The position numbers and the translations under genes were made by a program. A model generated the notes under the pieces. It made no database searches. It had not been told where the DNA came from and was given only the letters and a program-made list of their open reading frames with translations. A stretch of DNA of 64,000 bases, taken from NCBI GenBank assembly GCA_963753055.1, contig CAVWAP010000001.1:682001-746000 (forward strand). The letters are read 5' to 3'. This DNA is from JAUWGC01 sp963753055. GTDB lineage: Bacteria; Bacteroidota; Bacteroidia; Bacteroidales; B18-G4. Shown piece after piece: positions 1 to 7,729 of the stretch; position 1 is the first letter of the stretch; each line of letters opens with the position of its first letter.

Positions 1-1
1 G

Positions 2-370
2 AATAAAACGAAATGTATATCATTGCTTTTTGAACGCGTTGAGAAAAATATTAAGATCAAATATTTCCCTGATACTGAGTTGCAGGCCTTAAAAGATTCC
101 GGTCAATATCTGTCTGTTGAATTCAGGAGCAAGAACGAAATTATTGCCTATTCATTGGATTACATTATTTTTGCCACCGGCCGTGATCCACAACTGGATT
201 ATTTGCAGGAATCGATAAATAATCAATCAGATATTCTTATAAAGGAAGGAAAATTGTACTTTATCGGTGATGTAAATAACAAGCTGAACAGGCAGGTGTC
301 GATAGCCTCCGGGGATGGGATCAGGGCGGCGATGGAGATCAATCATCTATTACGGAAGACAGGAGTGTGA
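2..370 (+). CDS. FAD/NAD(P)-dependent pyridine nucleotide-disulfide oxidoreductase, C-terminal part
   Basis: The gene is cut by the window edge; the frame is open from base 2, so only the last ~122 residues are present. The remaining part carries two hallmarks of the thioredoxin reductase-like FAD family: the FATGRDP turn, where the NAD domain returns to the FAD domain, and a C-terminal FIGDV motif followed by SIASGDGIRAAMEI, which contacts the flavin. The substrate cannot be told because the N-terminal dinucleotide fold and any redox CxxC are outside the window. The stop overlaps the GTG start of the next gene (GTGA), so the two are probably translated together and this flavoprotein may supply electrons to it; that last point is inference. 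Confidence 0.8.
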   Translation, partial: NKTKCISLLFERVEKNIKIKYFPDTELQALKDSGQYLSVEFRSKNEIIAYSLDYIIFATGRDPQLDYLQESINNQSDILIKEGKLYFIGDVNNKLNRQVSIASGDGIRAAMEINHLLRKTGV

Positions 371-1296
371 GAGTCATACAGCAAACACAGGAGAATGAGA
401 TAGCCAATGTTTATGTGGCAGAAACCAATGCGGGCAAACGCTTTGAGTTTGTAGAATCCACTCAGCCACCAAAGAGCATCAGGGAGAAGTGGGTGCTGAT
501 CATATCCACCTTGTATGGCTGTCCGGTCGACTGTAAATTTTGTGATGCGGGAGGGACTTACCAGGGAAGGCTATCACATGATGAGCTTTTATTTCAGATA
601 GATTACCTTGTAAATAAGAGGTTCCCTGATGGTCTGATTGCTACCGATAAGTTTAAGATCCAGTTCGCCCGCATGGGTGAGCCTTCCTTCAATCCCACTG
701 TGCTTGACGTACTGGAAGAGCTTCCTTCAAGGTACACCATGCAGCACTTTATCCCTTCCCTCTCATCGATAGGACCGGCAAGCACGGAGAAGTTTTTTGA
801 ACGTTTACTCAAGATCAAGAAAAATCTATACGATAAGACCTTCCAACTTCAGTTTTCTATCCATTCAACAGACAGAGAGCAGCGCGACAGTCTGATGCCC
901 ATCAAGAAGATGAGTTTTGAAGATATTGCTGCCTTTGGCAGGCAGTTTTACAGTCCTGGAGGCAAAAAACTGACCTTGAATTTCGCCATAGGTGCTGATT
1001 ACATCATCCGGCCAGAGACGATAAAAGATATTTTTAATCCTGAGATTTTCCTCATCAAAGTAACCCCTGTCAACCCCACCTTTAAGGCCCTGCAAAACAA
1101 TATCCGGTCACTCGTTAACCCTCACAATGATCATTACCCCGTCATTGATGCCTTCAGGGCATGTGGTTACGAGGTACTGCTGAGCATCGGCGAATGGGAA
1201 GAGAACAAGATCGGGTCTAATTGCGGGCAGTATGTTGGCGCGATGAATGGTGCATCCAGTGAAGGAATGTACACATACTGTCTGGGGAAAGCTTAG
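367..1296 (+). CDS. RlmN/Cfr-like radical SAM protein, short form
   Basis: A radical SAM enzyme with the RlmN-type CX3CX2C cluster motif (C52, C56, C59), an RMGEP motif matching the GMGEP SAM-binding strand, and a C-terminal NCGQ (C286) where RlmN/Cfr carry the methyl-bearing cysteine. Two things differ from true RlmN. The first cluster cysteine is at residue 52 instead of ~125, so the N-terminal helix-hairpin-helix RNA-binding domain is missing. The position seven residues before C52, the resolving cysteine in RlmN, is Ile45. The 309-residue length is short for the family (about 350-390). The GTG start is chosen because it overlaps the upstream stop by four bases and no in-frame ATG lies nearby. 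rRNA A2503 methylation is therefore doubtful; the substrate is unknown. The gene converges on the minus-strand genes at 1341-2979. Confidence 0.8.
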   Translation: MRVIQQTQENEIANVYVAETNAGKRFEFVESTQPPKSIREKWVLIISTLYGCPVDCKFCDAGGTYQGRLSHDELLFQIDYLVNKRFPDGLIATDKFKIQFARMGEPSFNPTVLDVLEELPSRYTMQHFIPSLSSIGPASTEKFFERLLKIKKNLYDKTFQLQFSIHSTDREQRDSLMPIKKMSFEDIAAFGRQFYSPGGKKLTLNFAIGADYIIRPETIKDIFNPEIFLIKVTPVNPTFKALQNNIRSLVNPHNDHYPVIDAFRACGYEVLLSIGEWEENKIGSNCGQYVGAMNGASSEGMYTYCLGKA

Positions 1297-1300
1297 AATT

Positions 1301-1342
1301 AGTTGTCAGTTGTCGGTTGTCAGTTGTCAGTTGTCGGTTCTC
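1301..1342. repeat. Heptameric tandem repeat array, six units
   Basis: Six contiguous 7-bp units: AGTTGTC, AGTTGTC, GGTTGTC, AGTTGTC, AGTTGTC, GGTTCTC. The array fills essentially the whole spacer between two convergent genes and runs into the stop codon (1341-1343) of the minus-strand gene. It has the look of a slippage-generated minisatellite; no coding role is seen. Confidence 0.85.
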
Positions 1343-1913
1343 AGTTTGAAAAGTAGATTATAAAATCCTTGTCTGGCATAAAGTTCCCTCGTTCGAAGAT
1401 GTAGATGTAAAGTCCTCCGACCTGGTGAATCTTGTCAGGTTCATAGGATATTGAATCAATCCTAATATCGAATGGTACATGAAGCTCATAGTAAGCCTGC
1501 TGAAAGGGCTTGCCCCAGGCTGCAGTGGTCGTGAGAATATAAACTGCCTTATTAGATTTAAGTTCCTGCGTGTAGCCAATTCGTAATGTGGTTGATTTGC
1601 CGGGATGGATGAAGAGCTTAATTCTTCCTGCACGCTGGTTATAACTGAGAAGCTGATCCTGGAAGATATTGTTTCTGTCGAAGGCGTAAACATTTGTTAC
1701 CTTACCCCTAATATCATCCTGGGGAAATGGATAAGCCATTACAATCATTATGGGTTGACTGTGTGGATTATGGAAGTAATAATCTCCGGATACCTTCAGG
1801 CTATTGGCATCCAGTATAAAAAACAAGTCTTCCCTGTAAAAGTCTGGTATTTGGGAAAAAGCCGAAATGCTGCAAGCAAAAAGTAAAATGAATAAATAGT
1901 GTTTTTTATTCAT
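1341..1913 (-). CDS. Secreted protein of unknown function
   Basis: A ~190-residue protein starting with a clear Sec signal peptide (MNKKHYLFILLFACSISAFSQ, cleavage after AFS). An upstream in-frame start at 1955 exists, but it would put 14 polar residues before the signal peptide, so the ATG at 1911-1913 is preferred. The mature part is beta-rich, with a segment of the type YYFHNPHSQPIMIVMAYPFP that suggests an interface or beta-sandwich domain. I do not recognise the family. The start overlaps the end of the upstream T9SS gene by eight bases, so the two form one transcription unit and probably both act in the periplasm or outer membrane. Confidence 0.65.
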   Translation of the reverse strand: MNKKHYLFILLFACSISAFSQIPDFYREDLFFILDANSLKVSGDYYFHNPHSQPIMIVMAYPFPQDDIRGKVTNVYAFDRNNIFQDQLLSYNQRAGRIKLFIHPGKSTTLRIGYTQELKSNKAVYILTTTAAWGKPFQQAYYELHVPFDIRIDSISYEPDKIHQVGGLYIYIFERGNFMPDKDFIIYFSN

Positions 1914-2979
1914 TGATGAGGACCATCTTGTTTGAGGCAATGCGTTTATTATCAAGCTCCATCGTGTAAATGTATAATCCTGGATTCAGATCTGATGGAG
2001 CATGCCAGTTTATCTTCTGTTCAGTTTTATCGCCCGAATTGTGATATTCTATCCTGTCCACAATCTTCCCGTTTATATCCACAATTGTGATCCGGGTTCT
2101 ATTCCATTGATAATATTCAGGTATATCAATATTAAAAGTCGTTTGATTACTGAAGGGATTGGGGTAATTGTTGATATTTATTGTAGGTAATGGGTCTGGT
2201 TCGGGTATGCCTACAGCAATGCTGTCGATAACAAATTCATAATGATTATTGCTGTCAGGTTCGATTATAATGTGGTCATTCCAATAAACCTTGTCATACA
2301 TAATAATCTCAATATCATATTCCCTGGAAAACATATTATCACAGAAAAAGTAACCTGAACTATCTGCATATATCGTACTCAAGTACGGATTTGTTCCTGA
2401 AACAGGTTCTTCACAATATTTGATCCATACCCAAGGTACTCCATTCGAATACTTATCCAAAACGCGTCCGGAGAGTGTCCCTCTTGAATCTGTCCAGTAC
2501 GGCAGACTATCAGGTGTGGGTGGTTTATTCTTTACGATCCAGTAAAAGTGATTAAAACCACTTCCAAACGCCTGTCTTACAATTGATTCCCCTCCAATAG
2601 GAGCACTTACCCAGGAATCCGGATGATTCCCAAAACATATCTTATCCATCTCCCACCAACCAGATCCGGAATTTTCTTCAATGATGAGCACATCGCCTTC
2701 AGGATTAATGTAAAGTGGTCCCTGTAGGTCTGCTTCAGTGATTATTACCAGTTCATCTACGATCACAGGAATGCCCTGATTAAAACTTGCCTGTCCGGAA
2801 GAGGAGACCAGCCTGATATTATCGAGATTCTCTATACCCCACATCCAAAGGTCCAACTCAATGATAAACCCGTTTTGGTTAATTATGATCTCAGAAAAAG
2901 GAGGAGGGGGTGGTATGGGATTGGCCTTGGTGATTAAGGTACAAAACACAAAAACCGGTATTAATAATAAAGATCTCAT
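1906..2979 (-). CDS. Secreted protein with T9SS type A sorting domain
   Basis: 357 residues. A signal peptide (residues 1-19, ending in KANP) is followed by a proline run. The central region, around residues 165-240, contains a carboxypeptidase-regulatory-like beta domain (GTLSGRVLDKYSNGVPWVWI). The last ~85 residues form a Por_Secre_tail sorting domain: NYPNPFSN, then DINGKIV, then PGLYIYTMELDNKRIASNKMVLI. Cargo with this domain crosses the outer membrane through the type IX system and is normally attached to the cell surface or released. No enzymatic motif is visible. The gene is first in a two-gene minus-strand unit with the small secreted protein downstream. Confidence 0.8.
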   Translation of the reverse strand: MRSLLLIPVFVFCTLITKANPIPPPPPFSEIIINQNGFIIELDLWMWGIENLDNIRLVSSSGQASFNQGIPVIVDELVIITEADLQGPLYINPEGDVLIIEENSGSGWWEMDKICFGNHPDSWVSAPIGGESIVRQAFGSGFNHFYWIVKNKPPTPDSLPYWTDSRGTLSGRVLDKYSNGVPWVWIKYCEEPVSGTNPYLSTIYADSSGYFFCDNMFSREYDIEIIMYDKVYWNDHIIIEPDSNNHYEFVIDSIAVGIPEPDPLPTININNYPNPFSNQTTFNIDIPEYYQWNRTRITIVDINGKIVDRIEYHNSGDKTEQKINWHAPSDLNPGLYIYTMELDNKRIASNKMVLINE

Positions 2980-3046
2980 TGGATCAGGGCTTTTGATAAT
3001 GGTATCTCAAATATACAAATTAAATCGATGTAAAACAAGTAACCAT

Positions 3047-3091
3047 TGAACACTGATCACATCTGTTCACTGTTCAGTGTTCACTGATCAC
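3047..3091. repeat. Second heptameric repeat array, upstream of the UvrD-type helicase
   Basis: Units in order are TGAACAC, TGATCAC, three bases ATC, TGTTCAC, TGTTCAG, TGTTCAC, TGATCAC. Read on the minus strand and rotated, the units are AGTGAAC/AGTGATC-like, comparable to the AGTTGTC array at 1301-1342. It lies 38-83 bases before the helicase start, just upstream of a promoter-like -7 box. Confidence 0.75.
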
Positions 3092-3101
3092 CAGAATTAT
3101 A

Positions 3102-3109
3102 TATTTTTG
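3102..3109 (+). promoter_or_regulatory. Candidate Bacteroidota -7 box for the helicase gene
   Basis: TATTTTTG matches the TAnnTTTG consensus used by the Bacteroidota housekeeping sigma factor and sits 21 bases before the start codon at 3130. No convincing TTG -33 element lies at the expected spacing, because that place is taken by the heptamer array. Confidence 0.45.
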
Positions 3110-3129
3110 CAGCAGAAACTAAATCTTAG

Positions 3130-5430
3130 ATGAAAGACATATTCCAGGACCTGAATGAGGCGCAGATAAAGGCGGTTGAGTATACCGAAGGACCTTCCAT
3201 GGTTATTGCCGGGGCCGGCTCAGGGAAGACCCGCGTGCTGACATACCGCGTTGCCCACCTGCTGAGCAAAGGGGTGGATCCTTTCAATGTCCTGGCCCTC
3301 ACCTTTACCAATAAGGCTGCCAGGGAGATGAAGGACAGGGTACATAGACTGGTAGGCAGTGGCGACGCAAGGAACGTATGGATGGGCACCTTCCATTCTG
3401 TTTTCGCACGCATCCTTCGTATCGAAGGACACCGCCTGGGATACGGACAGAACTATACCATCTACGATACGGAAGATACAAAACGCCTGATGAAAAAGAT
3501 CATCAAAGAGCAAAACCTTGACGACAAGACTTATAATGTCAACTACGTCATGAATCGTATCTCCAATGCCAAGATCAACCTGATCAATGCGAAGGCTTAC
3601 AATGATAATTTTGAAGTCATGCAGGCCGACCAGATGGCCGGGAAGCCAAGGATTGGGGAGCTATACACCATCTATACCAAGCGCCTGAGGAATGCTGATG
3701 CCATGGACTTCGATGACCTGCTGTTCAATACCTATATTTTGCTTGATAAATACCCCGATGCACTTTATAAATACCAGGTCAAGTTTCAATACATCCTCGT
3801 TGATGAGTACCAGGATACCAACCATGTGCAGTACATGATTATCAGGAAGCTGGCGGCCAACAATGAAAATATTTGCGTGGTAGGGGATGATGCACAGAGC
3901 ATCTATGCTTTTCGTGGGGCCAATATACAGAACATACTGAACTTCCAGAAAGACTACCCTGACCTGGAGGTGTTTAAGCTAGAGCAAAACTACCGCTCCA
4001 CCAAAACCATTGTTGCAGCTGCCAACAGCATCATTGTAAATAATAAAGATCAGATATTCAAGGAAATATGGACAGAGAATGATGAGGGTAACAAGATAAA
4101 GCTTCTTCGTGCTACCAGCGATTCAGAAGAAGGGCAGATGGTGGTGAGCTCCATCTTCGAGCATATGATGAATCATCAGTTGCCCAACAGCAATTTTGCC
4201 ATCCTGTACAGGACAAATGCCCAGTCAAGGTCATTCGAAGAGTCTCTGCGCAGGCGTAATATCCCATACCGTATCTATGGTGGTCTTTCATTTTATAAAA
4301 GAAAGGAGATCAAAGACCTGCTGGCTTATTACAGGCTAACGATAAATCAGAAAGATGAAGAGGCTTTGCTGCGTATTATCAATTATCCTGCACGTGGTAT
4401 TGGCAAGACCACTATGGATAAAGTTATTATCACTGCTGACAGGGCAAACGCGAGCCTGTGGGAGGTGGTCCAGGATCCGGGAAAGTACAAGCTGGCTGTA
4501 AACTCTGGTATTTCAACAAAGCTGCTGAACTTTGCCAATATGATCAAGAGTTTTGCAGTTCAGCTGAAAGCGAATGATGCATATCTACTTGGTAAAGAAA
4601 TTGCGAAATCCTCAGGAATCCTGAAAGACCTTAATGAAGATCAAACACCGGAAGGTATAAGTCGCTATGAAAACCTTGAAGAGTTGCTGAATGCCATAAA
4701 GGAATTCACCGAGACTGAGATTTCTGAAGAAGAAATGCAAAGCAGGAGTGTGCCGGTCAGGACCCTTGATGAATTCATGCAGGATATTGCATTATTGACA
4801 GATGCTGACGATAAGGATAAAGATGATAAGAACCATGTCAGTCTGATGACCGTCCACTCAGCCAAGGGATTAGAGTTCCCATATGTTTATGTTGTTGGAT
4901 TAGAAGAGCATCTCTTTCCATCTATTCAAAGTTTGCATTCCCGTTCAGACCTGGAGGAAGAGCGCCGGCTTTTCTATGTTGCTTCAACCAGGGCTATGCA
5001 GCAGTTGACCGTTTCCTATGCTGAAAGCAGGTATCGCTGGGGTGTGCTGACACCCTGTGAACCCAGCCGTTTTATCGATGAGATTGATGAGAAGTACATT
5101 GATGTACCGGTCAGGGCTAACTTTCATTCACCGGGTAAGGACTTTAACGGTGAGAAGTCAAAATCCTCATCACCATCTTTTGCCAATCTCAAAAGGAAAA
5201 ACCTGAAGAAGATCAGTAATCTTGAAAGTGATGGGCCTGACCTGCCTTTTGATTCGGCCCAGCCGGATGAGCTGCAGGTCGGTATGGAGGTTGAGCATCA
5301 ACGCTTCGGACAGGGGAAAGTGATCCATCTTGAAGGCACCGGTGGCAGCAAGAAAGCCACTGTTTTCTTTCCAGAGGTAGGGCAGAAGCAATTATTGCTC
5401 AAGTTTGCGAAGCTGAAAATTGTCAGATAA
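3130..5430 (+). CDS. pcrA: ATP-dependent 3'-5' DNA helicase, UvrD/PcrA family
   Basis: A 766-residue superfamily 1A helicase. Visible motifs, in order, are the Q-motif region LNEAQIKAV, Walker A GAGSGKT (K33), motif Ia TFTNKAAREMKDR, motif II VDEYQDTN, motif III GDDAQSIYAFRGA, motif IV QNYRST, motif V LMTVHSAKGLEF and motif VI EERRLFYVASTRA. The C-terminus has the Tudor-like PcrA tail (GMEVEHQRFGQGKVI...), which in PcrA/UvrD contacts RNA polymerase. It unwinds DNA in nucleotide excision and mismatch repair and removes stalled proteins. It is a standalone gene with its own upstream promoter-like box. Whether to call it uvrD or pcrA is only nomenclature. Confidence 0.95.
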   Translation: MKDIFQDLNEAQIKAVEYTEGPSMVIAGAGSGKTRVLTYRVAHLLSKGVDPFNVLALTFTNKAAREMKDRVHRLVGSGDARNVWMGTFHSVFARILRIEGHRLGYGQNYTIYDTEDTKRLMKKIIKEQNLDDKTYNVNYVMNRISNAKINLINAKAYNDNFEVMQADQMAGKPRIGELYTIYTKRLRNADAMDFDDLLFNTYILLDKYPDALYKYQVKFQYILVDEYQDTNHVQYMIIRKLAANNENICVVGDDAQSIYAFRGANIQNILNFQKDYPDLEVFKLEQNYRSTKTIVAAANSIIVNNKDQIFKEIWTENDEGNKIKLLRATSDSEEGQMVVSSIFEHMMNHQLPNSNFAILYRTNAQSRSFEESLRRRNIPYRIYGGLSFYKRKEIKDLLAYYRLTINQKDEEALLRIINYPARGIGKTTMDKVIITADRANASLWEVVQDPGKYKLAVNSGISTKLLNFANMIKSFAVQLKANDAYLLGKEIAKSSGILKDLNEDQTPEGISRYENLEELLNAIKEFTETEISEEEMQSRSVPVRTLDEFMQDIALLTDADDKDKDDKNHVSLMTVHSAKGLEFPYVYVVGLEEHLFPSIQSLHSRSDLEEERRLFYVASTRAMQQLTVSYAESRYRWGVLTPCEPSRFIDEIDEKYIDVPVRANFHSPGKDFNGEKSKSSSPSFANLKRKNLKKISNLESDGPDLPFDSAQPDELQVGMEVEHQRFGQGKVIHLEGTGGSKKATVFFPEVGQKQLLLKFAKLKIVR

Positions 5431-5517
5431 TAGATACTTCCTGCCATAATAGTTTTTCTGTGCTTTTCTCGGACCCTCCCCCATGTACGGAATAAATGTA
5501 TTGGTACGCTGCGAGTG

Positions 5518-5578
5518 CACCCCCTCCCTCAAGAGGGAGAGCCTGTCCCGAGCGTAGCCGAGGGAGGGATGGGGGGTG
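5518..5578. repeat. G-rich hairpin element between the helicase and DUF4290 genes
   Basis: Perfect 9-bp arms CCCTCCCTC (5522-5530) and GAGGGAGGG (5560-5568) enclose a 29-base loop. The stem extends outward through CACC/GGGTG after a two-base bulge. The loop holds a second partial inverted repeat, TCCCGAG...CGAGGGA. The shape is like REP-type dispersed palindromes. There is no T-run, so it is not an obvious Rho-independent terminator. Confidence 0.6.
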
Positions 5579-5611
5579 GGTAAAGATGTACAATCTTACA
5601 ACTATTTATAC

Positions 5612-5619
5612 TATCTTTG
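5612..5619 (+). promoter_or_regulatory. Candidate -7 box for the DUF4290-murA unit
   Basis: TATCTTTG matches TAnnTTTG and lies 38 bases before the DUF4290 start. The -33 region is not clear. Confidence 0.5.
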
Positions 5620-5656
5620 CATTCTGAATTAAGAATTTCTATTTAAATAAATATCA

Positions 5657-6298
5657 ATGGAATACAACACCACCCGTAAGTACCTGGCCATGCCTGAATA
5701 TGGCAGGAATATCCAGAAGATGATCCTGTATGCGATAACAGTAGAGGATCGGGCAAAAAGGACCAAGGTAGCCACGACCATAGTAAATATCATGGCACAA
5801 ATGCATCCTAAGGTTAGGGAATCAGGTGATTATAAGCAAAAGCTATGGGATCACCTTTATATAATCTCAGATTTTAAATTGGATGTCGATGGACCATATC
5901 CTACTCCGCCGAAGGATCTTCTTTACATCAAACCGCAGCCTTTGAGCTATTCAGATGAGAACATCAAATACCGGCATTATGGGTATAATATCCAGAATAT
6001 CATTGAAAAAGCCATAGAATATGAAGATGGTCCGGAAAAGGATGCTATGATAAAGACCATTGCCAACCATATGAAGAAGTCATACCTGAACTGGAACCGG
6101 GAGTCGGTCGATGATGATCTGATATACAAGCACCTTGAAGAATTATCAGGTGGGAAGTTGGAGTTAGCCGATGATGTGAAGCTTAACGAAACAAATGATA
6201 TCCTGGCCAGGAACCGCAAGAAGAAATTCACCGGAAAAGACAGGCGTGATTACGGGCAGAACGGAAGAGGCAAGCAAAGGAAAAGGGACAATAAATAA
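5657..6298 (+). CDS. DUF4290 family protein
   Basis: 213 residues, cytosolic, with no signal peptide. The N-terminal pattern EYNTTRKYLAMPEYGRNIQKMI and the central HYGYNIQNIIEKAIEYEDGPEKDAM are what I recognise as the Bacteroidota-specific DUF4290 family; the two segments resemble each other, suggesting an internal duplication (residues ~12-60 and ~107-150). The tail (residues ~180-213) is strongly basic and low-complexity (RKKKFTGKDRRDYGQ...KRKRD), which could bind nucleic acid. The function is unknown. It sits 11 bases before murA, so the two are very probably cotranscribed. Confidence 0.8.
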   Translation: MEYNTTRKYLAMPEYGRNIQKMILYAITVEDRAKRTKVATTIVNIMAQMHPKVRESGDYKQKLWDHLYIISDFKLDVDGPYPTPPKDLLYIKPQPLSYSDENIKYRHYGYNIQNIIEKAIEYEDGPEKDAMIKTIANHMKKSYLNWNRESVDDDLIYKHLEELSGGKLELADDVKLNETNDILARNRKKKFTGKDRRDYGQNGRGKQRKRDNK

Positions 6299-6309
6299 AT
6301 ACAGGACCC

Positions 6310-7614
6310 ATGAGTTCATTTGAGATCATTGGTGGCAAAAAGCTCAAGGGAGAAATTAGCCCTCAGGGAGCTAAGAATGAAGCCCTGCAGGTCATCTCCG
6401 CCACCCTTCTAAGCCCCGAGAAGATCACCATCAGCAATATCCCAGCCATTCGCGATGTAATCAAACTAATTGAGATCCTTGAGGACCTTGGAGTCAAAGT
6501 TGAAAAGGTTAAGGATGATACTTATACTTTCCAGGCGGATGATATCGACCTCAATTATCTGAAGTCGGAAACCTTCAGTCAGAAAGGTGCCAGCCTGCGT
6601 GGATCCATCATGATTATCGGGCCGTTGCTGGCAAGGTTTGGAAAGGCATTTATTCCACAGCCTGGAGGCGATAAGATTGGACGCCGCCGGCTGGATACTC
6701 ACTTTATCGGCCTGCAAAACCTTGGAGCATCCTTCAAGTTTGATGAAAAGGAGATGCTTTTTAAGATAGATGCATCTTCACTCAACGGCTGCGAAATGCT
6801 GCTGGATGAGGCTTCTGTGACAGGTACTGCAAATATTGTCATGACTGCTGTGATGGCTAAGGGAAAGACAGTCATTTTCAATGCAGCATGCGAGCCTTAC
6901 CTCTACCAGCTTTGTTCTATGCTGAACAGGATGGGAGCTAAGATTTCCGGTGTTGGATCCAATTTGCTGACGATTGAAGGTGTGGACTATCTGAAGGGTT
7001 GTGAACACCGCCTTCTGGCAGATATGATCGAGGTTGGCAGTTTTATCGGACTGGCTGCCATGACCCAGTCGGAGATCACTATTAAAAACGTGAATTACGA
7101 ACGCCTGGGCATTATCCCGGAAGTGTTCAAAAGGATGGGGATCAGCATAGTGAAAAGGGATGATGACATCATCGTTCCATCGCAGAAATCATACGAGATA
7201 GAAACATTTATGGATGGTTCAATCCTCACTGTCAGGGACGCACCCTGGCCGGGATTTACTCCTGACCTCATCAGTATCGTGTTGGTGGTTGCAACCCAGG
7301 CCAAAGGTAGCGTTTTGATTCATCAATGGATGTTTGAAAGCCGGCTTTTCTTTGTTGATAAGCTCATTGACATGGGTGCACAGATCATCCTCTGTGATCC
7401 GCACAGGGCAACAGTGATTGGACTCGACAGGCAGTATCCATTAAAAGGGATAGAGATGACATCTCCGGATATCCGTGCTGGTGTATCATTGCTGATTGCC
7501 GCATTATCAGCTCAGGGCAAGAGCACTATTCATAATATTGAGCAAATCGACCGGGGATACCAGCATATTGATGAACGACTTCGTAAGCTTGGCGCTGAGA
7601 TCATTCGCAAGTAA
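6310..7614 (+). CDS. murA: UDP-N-acetylglucosamine 1-carboxyvinyltransferase (MurA)
   Basis: 434 residues covering the full EPSP-synthase-like double domain. It transfers enolpyruvate from PEP to UDP-GlcNAc, the first committed step of peptidoglycan synthesis. The conserved K22-N23 pair is present in GAKNEAL. In the mobile active-site loop, where E. coli has Cys115 (PGGC.IG), this protein reads PGGDKIG, so the residue is Asp121. An aspartate here retains activity in other bacteria but cannot be alkylated by fosfomycin. The C-terminal DIRAGVSLLIAALSAQG and the final HIDERLRKLGAEI are typical of the family. Confidence 0.95.
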   Translation: MSSFEIIGGKKLKGEISPQGAKNEALQVISATLLSPEKITISNIPAIRDVIKLIEILEDLGVKVEKVKDDTYTFQADDIDLNYLKSETFSQKGASLRGSIMIIGPLLARFGKAFIPQPGGDKIGRRRLDTHFIGLQNLGASFKFDEKEMLFKIDASSLNGCEMLLDEASVTGTANIVMTAVMAKGKTVIFNAACEPYLYQLCSMLNRMGAKISGVGSNLLTIEGVDYLKGCEHRLLADMIEVGSFIGLAAMTQSEITIKNVNYERLGIIPEVFKRMGISIVKRDDDIIVPSQKSYEIETFMDGSILTVRDAPWPGFTPDLISIVLVVATQAKGSVLIHQWMFESRLFFVDKLIDMGAQIILCDPHRATVIGLDRQYPLKGIEMTSPDIRAGVSLLIAALSAQGKSTIHNIEQIDRGYQHIDERLRKLGAEIIRK

Positions 7615-7659
7615 ACCTTACCAGGATTCCCAATATGTTTTCACAAAATCTTTTAATCT

Positions 7660-7670
7660 GACAATTTGTC
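7660..7670. promoter_or_regulatory. Small palindrome upstream of grpE
   Basis: GACAA-T-TTGTC is a perfect 5-bp-arm palindrome 60 bases before the grpE start. It is not a CIRCE element. It could be an operator for a heat-shock regulator, but a palindrome this short can occur by chance. Confidence 0.2.
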
Positions 7671-7729
7671 GGATTTCATTGAATTGGCAAATAATTTGAT
7701 CGTACAGAATGTTGATTAACTGATAATAA

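Noticed and set aside
1301..3091. CRISPR array
   Set aside because: The repeats are 7 bp and contiguous with no spacers.
7615..7729. CIRCE element before grpE
   Set aside because: No TTAGCACTC/GAGTGCTAA-type inverted repeat is present; only a short palindrome.
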